Made by a program: the position numbers and the translations under genes. The notes below the pieces were generated by a model that saw only the letters and a list, made by a program, of their open reading frames with translations, was not told the origin of the DNA and did no database searches. Of a stretch of 64,000 nt of DNA, positions 48,284 through 55,905 are shown piece by piece. This DNA is from Actinoplanes xinjiangensis (lineage in GTDB: Bacteria; Actinomycetota; Actinomycetes; Mycobacteriales; Micromonosporaceae). The stretch lies in assembly GCF_003148685.1 (NCBI RefSeq), contig NZ_QGGR01000015.1, positions 124,001 to 188,000 on the forward strand, in the 5' to 3' direction. Every line of letters starts with the position of its first letter. Position 1 is the first letter of the stretch.

Positions 48284-48768
48284 ATCTGCGGGGGGTACCG
48301 GTTCTGGTGTGGTCCGGTCGGACCTCGGGTTGTCTCGACACTCACTGCGCCGGCGGAGGGCACTTGGCAGGGTTCTGCTGCTGGGCGGAGGCTTTCGGGA
48401 CGGACGGGCACTTGGCGCCGACCGGGTGCCGGGTCCCGGGCGCCGGATTCCGGATGGCAGTGCCGGATGGCAAGTGCTGGATGGCACCGGATGGCAAGTG
48501 CTGGATGGCACCGGATGGCAAGTGCTGGATGGCAAGTGCCGAATGCCGAATGCCGGATGGCGGGTGCCGGTTGCCGTCGTGTCGGTCGTCCCCGCCCGGG
48601 AGCGACGATCAGCGTCCACGCTCGCAATGTGTGTGCTTTGGTCCTCGTCATGGCGTGGGTAGGCGATCACGATCTGCGGATTGTGGTCCCTCATCCTCGT
48701 CATGGCGGGGGCCTGGACACACGATGGCTTTGTGTGTGCTCCCGTCCTGGCTGCCGCGGGGCGAACGT
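48284..48768 (+). other. thiC/SipW-fusion convergent intergenic region
   Basis: 485 bases between convergent genes without a supportable gene. It holds the 24-bp tandem array (separate entry), a second copy of the thiC-flanking repeat, and two imperfect copies of a TGTGTGTGCT...CGTC(A/C)TGG segment near 48630 and 48740. The segment TCCTCGTCATGGCG also occurs twice. No clear terminator is visible for either gene. Confidence 0.5.
48463..48534 (+). repeat. 24-bp tandem repeat, three exact units
   Basis: Three identical 24-bp units (48463-48486, 48487-48510, 48511-48534). Each consists of two related halves around GGATGGCA. Degenerate fragments (GAATGCC, GGATGGC) flank the array on both sides. 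There is no spacer between units. Confidence 0.85.
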
Positions 48769-51700
48769 CTAAGCGTCCGGCTCGTCGTCCGGCTCGGGCG
48801 GAGCCGGGAAGCGCTTCGCCGGCGGCAGGAAGTCGTAGATCGGTTCCCGCTGTGGCTCCGGTGCGGCTGCCGGCTGTGCCTCGGGTTCCAGCTCCGCGTC
48901 GATGATGGGGCGGTTGCGGTCGACCAGGTCCTCCATCGCCTCGCGTGCCTCATCGGTCGAGCGCGGCTCCTGAGTCAGCTCCATTGCGGGGCGCTGTTCC
49001 GGTTCGAGATGCCGGTTCGGTTCAGGGCGCCGCTTCGGTTGGGGGTGCCGCTTCGGTTCAGGGCGCAGCTCCGATTCGGGGTGCTGCTCCGCTTTGGGGT
49101 GCTGCTCCGCTTTGGGGTGCTGTTTCGATTCGGGATGCTGCTTCGGTTCGGGCTTGTCCGCCGTGAGGTTCGGGTCGGACTCGTCCGTCAGGGCGAGCCC
49201 GTCAGCGGCGGACGGCTCATCCACGGCCGGTTGCGGTCCCCGGCGCGAACGGGACTTCCGGCGGGTGGCCCGCTTCTGGCTCCGTGACTGGGGCGCCTCC
49301 GCTGCCTCTGCCTGGGGCAGCTGTGGTTCTGCGGTCTCTGGCGCTGTCGGCATCTCGGCTCGGGCGGCCTCCACCGTCGCCTCCACCGTCGCCTCCGGCT
49401 CTGATCGGTCCGCTTCCCGGCTCCCTTTCACCTCGGTCCGGGTGGATTCGGGCGTGGGCGAAACCGGATCCGTTTCGACGGTCGGAATCTCCGTGTCAGC
49501 GGCGAGCATGTCCGGCTCGGCGGTGAGTCTCGCCGGCGTGGCCGCAAGGGTTTCCGGCACCGAGGCGGGCTCTTCCAGGCTGGTGGCGAGCGGTCCCGAT
49601 TCGGCGGTGGGCCCCCGCGCCTCGAGGGCGGGTTCTTCCCGTTCGGCGGTGAGTGCCTTCGCCTCGGGGGCGGGTTCTTCCGATTCGGTGGTGAGCGTCT
49701 TCGGCTCCGGGGCGGGGTCTTCCGCGTCGCCGGTGAGCGTCTTCGGACTGAAGACGGGTTCCGGTTCAGTGGTGAGTGACGCCGGGCCGGAGGCGGGTTC
49801 TTCCGACTCGCTGATGGGCGTCTTCGGGTCGGAGGAGGGCTCTTCTGCCCCGGTGGTGAGTGTCTTCGGGTGAGCGGTGACTCTTTCCGGCTCCGGACTG
49901 AGCTGCGTGGAGTCGAACTCGGCCAACAGGGGCGCCCCGATGCCGGATTCTGGCTTCTCTTTCGCGTCAGTGAGAAGCGTTTTGTCGGAGGGGCCGGTTG
50001 CCGGAAAGCTCTCTACCTGTGAATCCGCAGTATCCACAGTGGGCTCGCCGGAACCATCGGCATCGGAATGCTCGGCGGTCACAGCAAACACAATGGTCTC
50101 GCCAGTATCGGTACCGGAGGCGTGGACGGCCTCGGTGGCGGGCGCCGGCTGATCCGGTGACGTGTCCGCGGAGACCTCAACGTCGGGCGTGGTCGCGACG
50201 GTGGTCTCGGGTTCGGGAACGGATTTCGCCTGGGCGCGGGTGCGTTTCGCGGGGGCTTTCGCCGGAGCACTCCTGGCGGTCGTCGTTTTCGTGGCGGTCG
50301 TCTTCGCTGCGGCCTTGGCGGCGGCGGTCCGGGTCGTGCGTTTGCGAGGCGCCGTCTTCTTTACCGGGGCGCCCTCGGCGGCAGCGGTTTCTTCGCCTCC
50401 CGCACCGTCCGCTTGAAGCTCCGGCGGCGTCTCAGGAGAGGGCGGAAGCTGCAGGACCGGCGCCGTTCCGCTCGCCGAAGTGATCCCGTCAGATGCCGGC
50501 GAGGCAGCCGGCTGCACCTCAGGCTTCGCCGGGCTGGCAGGGACCGCTTCCGGTTCGATCCGGTAGCGGTAGAGGATGCCCTCGTCTCGAACCACGAAGT
50601 CGTCAGCGCCGTCCGGCCGGGTCCAGGTGAGGATCATCTGCCCGTATTTCTCGGCCAGCTTCACCAGTGCCGGGAAAGTGTCGACGACAACGACGGGCTT
50701 GCCGGGCGGGCTGGCCATCGGCTCCACCGGAACGAGGAGATGCGGGTAGCGGCGCTGGATCTGGGCGCGGGTGCGCAAAGAAACGGTGCGCAACGCAGTC
50801 ATGGCCACGAGTCCGGCCGCCATAACTCCTGCAACGAGGAGGAGCATCGCATATCGGCGAGCGTTTGCGGCACTGAGGAGATTGTAGTCGAATGCCTTGA
50901 TGTATCGCGTTTGGACCGAACTTCCCGATGCGGAGGTCGATGGGTTGACGACGAGAGAGGTGGGGCCGTTGAGCAGCGAGAGCTGCACCGGAGCAAGATT
51001 GAACAAGATTTTCGGTTCGAAAAGCGGTCCGTCGCCATGTCCGACGCGCACCGCGACCTCCACGGTGACTGCTGCGATGTCGACACCGATGGCTTCGCCC
51101 GCGGCTTTCGCGCGCTGCTCCATGGCGTCAAGATCTAGTTGAATCGTGTCGGTGTAGCGGTCGGTGGTGAATTGTTTCCGCTGGGAGAACTGTAACGCGG
51201 TGTGCCAGCCGTTCTCCGCTGATAATCGGCCGTTGACTTCGATGTGACCGGGCCCGCCTCGGTAGCTCAGTTGAAGATTCACCACCTTGGCGAGCCTTCG
51301 GAACACGGGATCCGGCGAGTAGACCGTCGTGCCGTCATAGGCGGCCGAGCGGGGGACCACAGCCGAGTAGGAGAAGGTCATCGACTCCCCGGGGTATTCC
51401 GTTCCGGCGACCGCCTCCGACGTCGGCTTCATCCAGCCCAATACACCCAGACCGACACCGATAACGCCGCAGGCGACGGCAAGAGCGGCGACTACTCGCA
51501 TTGCGGGGTGTAGGCGGCCAACCGCCTTGATAACGGTGGTAGCCGCAGCCCAGGAGCCGCCTTGGCTGGACATGCCTCTCACTTTCACTTTTTTCTTGCG
51601 GCGACCGCGTGCTATCTCTCGGCGGTTCCGTGCCGCTGCGGTACCGCCGCTGACGAACAGGAACCCGACGATGCCCAGGCTGGTGGGGCTGAGTAGTGGA

Positions 51701-52080
51701 CCAAGCCAGACGCCGCCTCGGGGGACATGTAGGGCCGCTCGACCGATCAGTTGGTCCGCGGTGGGCTTGTCGACGTCGATCGACTGGTTGTTGTCTCCCT
51801 TGAGGACGAATCCTGTTTCGGCGTCACCGCCGATGATGCGGTGTAGTACTTCAACGCCACCGGGACCATGGTATGCGGCGATCTGTCCTATCTCGTAGGA
51901 ATCCGAAGGCCTGATGAAGACGAGGTCCTTGGCGTAGTACACCGGTTGCATACTGATGCCGCTGGTAATTACATATGACAGTTGATGCGTCCCTACTGCC
52001 CAAACGCCGATGGCCGCCATCGCTAAGATGGCGGCCATCACGACCCGACGAATCAACGGTGGTATGACGACTCCGCTCAC
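48769..52080 (-). CDS. SipW-type signal peptidase fused to a DUF5305-like domain and a long repetitive tail
   Basis: 1103 residues. Residues 1-145 are an S26B (SipW/archaeal/ER type) signal peptidase: a membrane helix at about 11-30, the catalytic Ser43 in SGISMQP, H80 in VLHRI in place of the bacterial Lys, and KGDNN with following Asp (D102/D104). Residues 180-515 resemble DUF5305, with helices at about 195-217 and 409-428 around AAYDGTTVYSPDPVFRRL and LSYRGGPG. From about 530 to the end the chain is low complexity: a Lys/Ala/Thr-rich basic block (about 569-625), acidic EEPA-type repeats, then HP-rich 6-residue repeats. M170 (codon at 51573) could start DUF5305 as a second protein. The gene follows a small secreted protein by 61 bases. 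Confidence 0.8.
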   Translation of the reverse strand: MSGVVIPPLIRRVVMAAILAMAAIGVWAVGTHQLSYVITSGISMQPVYYAKDLVFIRPSDSYEIGQIAAYHGPGGVEVLHRIIGGDAETGFVLKGDNNQSIDVDKPTADQLIGRAALHVPRGGVWLGPLLSPTSLGIVGFLFVSGGTAAARNRREIARGRRKKKVKVRGMSSQGGSWAAATTVIKAVGRLHPAMRVVAALAVACGVIGVGLGVLGWMKPTSEAVAGTEYPGESMTFSYSAVVPRSAAYDGTTVYSPDPVFRRLAKVVNLQLSYRGGPGHIEVNGRLSAENGWHTALQFSQRKQFTTDRYTDTIQLDLDAMEQRAKAAGEAIGVDIAAVTVEVAVRVGHGDGPLFEPKILFNLAPVQLSLLNGPTSLVVNPSTSASGSSVQTRYIKAFDYNLLSAANARRYAMLLLVAGVMAAGLVAMTALRTVSLRTRAQIQRRYPHLLVPVEPMASPPGKPVVVVDTFPALVKLAEKYGQMILTWTRPDGADDFVVRDEGILYRYRIEPEAVPASPAKPEVQPAASPASDGITSASGTAPVLQLPPSPETPPELQADGAGGEETAAAEGAPVKKTAPRKRTTRTAAAKAAAKTTATKTTTARSAPAKAPAKRTRAQAKSVPEPETTVATTPDVEVSADTSPDQPAPATEAVHASGTDTGETIVFAVTAEHSDADGSGEPTVDTADSQVESFPATGPSDKTLLTDAKEKPESGIGAPLLAEFDSTQLSPEPERVTAHPKTLTTGAEEPSSDPKTPISESEEPASGPASLTTEPEPVFSPKTLTGDAEDPAPEPKTLTTESEEPAPEAKALTAEREEPALEARGPTAESGPLATSLEEPASVPETLAATPARLTAEPDMLAADTEIPTVETDPVSPTPESTRTEVKGSREADRSEPEATVEATVEAARAEMPTAPETAEPQLPQAEAAEAPQSRSQKRATRRKSRSRRGPQPAVDEPSAADGLALTDESDPNLTADKPEPKQHPESKQHPKAEQHPKAEQHPESELRPEPKRHPQPKRRPEPNRHLEPEQRPAMELTQEPRSTDEAREAMEDLVDRNRPIIDAELEPEAQPAAAPEPQREPIYDFLPPAKRFPAPPEPDDEPDA

Positions 52081-52141
52081 GGCTTTTCTGGCCGACTGTA
52101 GCCGTCAACGCCACTCGTCAGGTGACGTTCAGTGCAGTTGA

Positions 52142-52543
52142 TCAGGCAACAGTGATGGTGAGCGTCGAGACGTCGAACACGTAGCCAACGGCGGTGTTGA
52201 GCGCGGTGCCAGCGTCGCATTGCGAAGTCTGGGTAGAGGTCGCGGTGCAGAAGAAGGCGGTAGCCGTGCCGCCCGGCGTGCCGTCGGTGGCAAGTGTGAC
52301 GGCCTTGCCATCGGGGGTGTCCGTGGCGAAGGTGAGCACGACGCGAGTCACCTGGCCAGGGGTAGTCGCGGTGAGTGCTACACCGGTCAGTTCAGCACCG
52401 GTGACGGCCTGCGTGATGGTGCCACCCAGGTGCGGCGGCGTGCTGATGGTGCTGAAGGCGCCGTATCCAGTGAAGGCGGTACTGCCCGCGGCGACGACTC
52501 CGGCGACGGCGGCGCCGCCCAGCAGCTGAACCATGCTACGCAT
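52142..52543 (-). CDS. small secreted protein, likely client of the adjacent SipW-type peptidase
   Basis: A 133-residue protein. An N-terminal hydrophobic signal (LLGGAAVAGVVAAGSTAFTGYGAF) is followed by a Thr/Ala/Val-rich beta-type domain with two Cys (AFFCTATS and SQCDAG) that could pair. No catalytic motif is seen. TasA, camelysin and similar fibre proteins are small, beta-rich, start with such signals and are encoded beside their SipW peptidase. That comparison rests on layout and not on clear sequence identity. It lies 61 bases upstream of the fusion gene on the same strand and is probably cotranscribed. Confidence 0.65.
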   Translation of the reverse strand: MRSMVQLLGGAAVAGVVAAGSTAFTGYGAFSTISTPPHLGGTITQAVTGAELTGVALTATTPGQVTRVVLTFATDTPDGKAVTLATDGTPGGTATAFFCTATSTQTSQCDAGTALNTAVGYVFDVSTLTITVA

Positions 52544-52862
52544 CTATTTTTCTCCCCTGGTCGGTAGCCCAGCCGGCCTCGTGGGCCCTGTGGCTTTGCG
52601 TCCCCGGCTTGCGGCGGGTTTGCGTTTATCGGCCGAGCGGTGCTCGTTGCTTGCGCCAGTTTGTTCGGTCGGGGAGGGGCCCGGCTAAGGGCTCACGGCG
52701 CTGTTTCTCGCGCTGTTTTCAGGGTTTCTCTGCTTGAGCTCGTTCGCGGTGCTAAGCGGTTGCCGGTTTGGTTGCGGAGACCGGACAGGCGTGCAATCAC
52801 GGGCCGAAACGGGTGCGCGGCGGCCGTCGGGAACGGTCGCCGCGCGTACGAAAGGGAAGGGC
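52544..52862 (-). other. intergenic region upstream of the small secreted protein
   Basis: 319 bases between two minus-strand genes. It must contain the promoter of the small secreted protein/SipW operon. I can see no convincing hexamer pair, inverted repeat or gene. Confidence 0.4.
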
Positions 52863-53282
52863 TCAAAGCTTGTAGAAGGTGACGTAGTGGTCCGGGGTGA
52901 AGTAGGCGATGCGAGTGCTGCGGTTGACCACGATGCGGTAGGCGTCACGGGAGGCGCCGCGGGTGCGGGAGTAGACGTCGTATTCGCTGTACGTGGCGGA
53001 GGGCAGCTGGCCCTCGCGGTTGTAGAACCGGCCGCCGGTGTAGTTGTAGTTGCCGTAGGGCCAGGAGTACCAACCACCGGTGGTCGGCCAGCCGAGGGAC
53101 TGCCAGCCGGTGAAGGCGGTGCGTGCGGCCGAACAGCGGCCGATCGTGCAGGTGTTGTGGACGGCCGCCCGTGCTGCGTCGGTCGATGTCGGCGAGACGA
53201 TCGCGGGGGCGACGAGGGCGGTTCCGGAGAGGGCCAGGACCAGGGCCAGGCCGGAGAGGAACCGGCCGATACGGGTGATCAT
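52863..53282 (-). CDS. secreted guanyl-specific ribonuclease (N1/T1, RNase Sa-like)
   Basis: A 139-residue protein with an N-terminal signal peptide (about 1-39, ending AARAA). The mature part shows RNase Sa-like motifs: FYNREGQLP, YSEYDVY with the general base E100, arginines R112 and R116 in the SRDAYRIVV strand, and YFTPDHYVTF with H132. These correspond to Glu54, Arg65, Arg69 and His85 of RNase Sa, with a one-residue insertion. The enzyme should cleave single-stranded RNA after guanine outside the cell. C45 and C50 lie before the domain. No barstar-like inhibitor gene is adjacent. Confidence 0.85.
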   Translation of the reverse strand: MITRIGRFLSGLALVLALSGTALVAPAIVSPTSTDAARAAVHNTCTIGRCSAARTAFTGWQSLGWPTTGGWYSWPYGNYNYTGGRFYNREGQLPSATYSEYDVYSRTRGASRDAYRIVVNRSTRIAYFTPDHYVTFYKL

Positions 53283-53484
53283 GTTCGGACTCCCGATGTC
53301 GGTGGGGGATGAACCCGGACATGGAGAATCGTCACTGCTTCAGGCGGTTGGCGGCACCTCCCGATCGCATCATTTCATCGGTGTTCGCCGATCTTTTACG
53401 ACGGTGCAACCCCTGCGGTCGGACGCTGGCCGGGTGTTCACGCCGACGCCACCACGGAGGTGACGCGGTCGGCGCCGGGTGGCG

Positions 53485-53576
53485 GCGAGAAGGTGACCGC
53501 AGAAAGAGCGAGAAGGTGACCGTAGAAAGAGCGAGAAGGCGGCCGTAGAACAGGCGAGAAGGTTACCGCAGACAAA
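53485..53576. repeat. 23-bp tandem repeat, four units
   Basis: Units at 53485-53507, 53508-53530, 53531-53553 and 53554-53576, with consensus beginning GCGAGAAGGTGACCG. The first two differ by one base; the others drift further. The 23-bp period is not a multiple of three, which fits a non-coding array. Confidence 0.85.
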
Positions 53577-53603
53577 AAGCCCGGACGCCACACGCGTCCG
53601 GGC
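53574..53603 (-). terminator. rho-independent terminator of the polytopic membrane protein gene
   Basis: Read on the minus strand, GCCCGGACGC/GCGTCCGGGC forms a perfect 10-bp stem with a 5-base loop followed by TTTTT. It lies 14 bases after the stop codon. Confidence 0.88.
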
Positions 53604-53617
53604 CCTGATGTTCGCGG

Positions 53618-55351
53618 TCAGGCGCTGCCGAGGCCGTTGACCCAGTTGACGTACTCGTCCTCTTTGCGGCCCTGCCCGCCGGGGGCGGTGGGCGGCGGGG
53701 CGATCGGCGTCGGCTGCGGCAGCGGGGCGCTGATCGGGGTCGGCTCCGGGGTGAGCGGAGTCCGCTGGGCGCCCCGCGGGTGCTCGGCGGTGTCGATGCC
53801 GGTGCGAGGGCCGGGCAGGTTGGCGGTGAACCCGTTGAAGGAGCCGGTGTCGCCGGTCAGTGCGGGTGACGGCGTGGCGGGCTGGGGTTCGGGGGCGGGC
53901 TTCCGCGTACGCCATCCGCGTCGCAGACCACCGGCGGCCTTGACCGGCGGCTGCTCCTTCTGGCCGGAGAAACGCGGCTCGGCGGTGGAGGCCTGCGCTT
54001 GACCGAAGGCCCCTGATGCCCCGGCGGGCGCGCCGAAGGCCCCTGAGGCCCCGGCGGGTGCGCCGAAGGCCACCGGTGCCCCGGCGGATGCCGGGCCGTA
54101 GGACGCGGGCGGCGCACCGGAAGCCTGGCCGTGGGATGCGGGTGCACCGGAAGCCTGGCCGTAGGGCGCCGGGGGGTGGATGGTGGCGGGCGCGACACCC
54201 GCCGGCAGTGTCGCCGGATGCGGTTGCGCACCGAACCCGGGCGCGGTGTTCAGGTCCTGCAGCGGGTGCGGCCGGTCGGCGACCGCCACGTGCAGGACGC
54301 CGGTGTCCGAGGGACGCAGCTCGTTCTCCGGGCGCCGCGCCGCGGCTGCCGCGGCCTGGGCGATCGCGGACTGCACGGGTACGTCCCGACGGGGCAGCGT
54401 GGCCCGGCCGGATGCGGTGGCGGGCGACGGCTCGGGCTTGGCGTCGGTCGGTGAGTCGGCGACCGGGGTCTCCGGCTCGGGGGTGCGGCCGGGCTCCGAG
54501 GTGCTGCGCACGATGGCGGCGAGCACCGAGCCGAGGACCCCGGCACCGGCGGCGGTCATCGCCCCCCAGTAGGGGTCGAGCTGGAAGCCGCCGGCCGCGC
54601 CGGGGCCGGCGATCAGGTACGCCACGGTCAGCAGGGCCGGGCCGGCGAGGCCGCTGAGTGCCACGGTCAGGGTCGGCATCTTCCGGCCGCGGGCGGTCCA
54701 GCCGATGATCAGGCCGGCGAGCAGCGCGATCACGGGCATCGTGACGAACTGGGTGTACTCGGTGACGGCACCCGGAACCAGGGCGCCCTCGAGGACGCCG
54801 AGGCGGGCCGTCTGCTGGGTCCGGCCGGGCAGCAGCGACGGGGCGACCGAGATCAGAGCCACGAGCCAGACGGCGACGGTGAGGGTGGAGACGCTCCAGC
54901 GGGCGACCGCCCGGGCGGCCGCCGCATAACCGGCGAAGATGCCCAGGGCCGCACCGAGGCCGGCGCAGATGCCGATGACCAGGACCGGCTGCACCCCGGC
55001 GACCTGGGCGAAGCGGGCCGGCTGCATGGTGAGCGGCAGCACCGCGAGGGCGCCGAAGCCGGCTGCGAGGCCCATCCCGAGGGCGCCGCCGGCGCTGACC
55101 GGGCGGGGGGACCAGCGGGGGCGCAGGCCGGTCGCGACCACGGCACCGATCGCGGCGGCGGTCATGGTGATCCAGGCGACCCAGGCGAGTTGCGCTGTCC
55201 ATTGGTCACGCTGAGTGAGTTCCAGCGTCTGGTCGAGCCGCACCATGCCCAGCCCGTAGGCGATGCCGAGTTGACCGGCCCCGACAACCGCGGCCGCCGT
55301 GGTGGTGGCGGCCAGCAGCTTCAGCCAGCTCCGAAATGCCATGGTGCGCAC
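53618..55351 (-). CDS. polytopic membrane protein with proline/alanine-rich tail, function unknown
   Basis: A 577-residue protein. About eight transmembrane helices occupy residues 10-290. A cytoplasmic-type tail of about 290 residues follows, rich in Pro, Ala, Gly and Thr. The tail includes a repeated GAPAGASGAF decapeptide, GQASGAP repeats and a conserved-looking end (EDEYVNWVNGLGSA). No named family is recognised. The start is GTG 55351 or ATG 55342. It is transcribed away from the conservon across a 554-base shared upstream region, so joint regulation is possible. Confidence 0.7.
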   Translation of the reverse strand: MRTMAFRSWLKLLAATTTAAAVVGAGQLGIAYGLGMVRLDQTLELTQRDQWTAQLAWVAWITMTAAAIGAVVATGLRPRWSPRPVSAGGALGMGLAAGFGALAVLPLTMQPARFAQVAGVQPVLVIGICAGLGAALGIFAGYAAAARAVARWSVSTLTVAVWLVALISVAPSLLPGRTQQTARLGVLEGALVPGAVTEYTQFVTMPVIALLAGLIIGWTARGRKMPTLTVALSGLAGPALLTVAYLIAGPGAAGGFQLDPYWGAMTAAGAGVLGSVLAAIVRSTSEPGRTPEPETPVADSPTDAKPEPSPATASGRATLPRRDVPVQSAIAQAAAAAARRPENELRPSDTGVLHVAVADRPHPLQDLNTAPGFGAQPHPATLPAGVAPATIHPPAPYGQASGAPASHGQASGAPPASYGPASAGAPVAFGAPAGASGAFGAPAGASGAFGQAQASTAEPRFSGQKEQPPVKAAGGLRRGWRTRKPAPEPQPATPSPALTGDTGSFNGFTANLPGPRTGIDTAEHPRGAQRTPLTPEPTPISAPLPQPTPIAPPPTAPGGQGRKEDEYVNWVNGLGSA

Positions 55352-55905
55352 GTTACGGAATGTTCCGCATGATGCGCCAGTCCGGGGTCCTCTTCTTAAG
55401 GCACCCTAAAGTCGCGTACGTCTATGATCGACGTTTATCGATCAAAAATCAGTCACTTACGGTGACTCTCGGGCGACTCTGGAGCGACTTGCCATCGGAC
55501 GAGTCCAGAGTGGACACTGTCGCCCACGGACAACGAGTCCGTCGTGTCACGCCAAACCTTGCCACCGTGTTCATCGAGGTCGCGGGACGGAACTCCCACA
55601 TAGTGGTTGGAATCCTGATGGTGTCCGGTGATCATGACCTCACGGACGGTTGTGCGTGACGTATTCGTGCACGTCAACGCCGCGAGAGTGGACGCCGGAC
55701 GAACTCACGCGCGATTATCACCCGGACAGCGGAGCCTTTTACAGGAGGATCCAGACTTCCCAAAGGCCTGGCGTTCTGATGAAATCGCCGCCGTGCCGAA
55801 AACGGCGCGGGCCTTGCTGCGGGCTCCGGACGGGGCCGGACCGCGGCCTGGAATGGGCCGGCTCCCGCCGTGGTGCGGAGCGGGGACGACCGTGAAGGAG
55901 ATGTC
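55352..55905. promoter_or_regulatory. divergent regulatory region between the membrane protein and the conservon
   Basis: 554 bases without a supportable gene. Two perfect inverted repeats stand out in a locally AT-richer patch: TGATCGA-CGTTTA-TCGATCA (55425-55444) and AGTCAC-TTACG-GTGACT (55451-55467). GCGACTCTGG and GCGACTTG repeat just after them. These are candidate operators for one or both divergent genes. GAAGGAG at 55894-55900 is the cvnA ribosome binding site. Confidence 0.5.

Larger units (their letters stand above)
53283..53617. other. intergenic region with minisatellite and terminator
   Basis: 335 bases between two minus-strand genes. The part next to 53576 holds the four-unit 23-bp array and the terminator of the upstream membrane protein gene. 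The part near 53283 should carry the RNase promoter, but none is clear. Confidence 0.5.

Noticed and set aside
48463-48534. CRISPR array
   Set aside because: The 24-bp units are contiguous with no spacers, and no cas gene is near. The 23-bp array at 53485-53576 was rejected for the same reason.
48307-49287. 326-codon plus-strand frame through the tandem repeats
   Set aside because: It crosses the repeat array and runs into the 3' end of the minus-strand fusion gene; its residues only echo the DNA repeats.
50413-51138. 241-codon plus-strand frame opposite the signal peptidase fusion
   Set aside because: The minus-strand frame has clear S26B and DUF5305-like motifs; the plus frame is Arg-rich without a domain.
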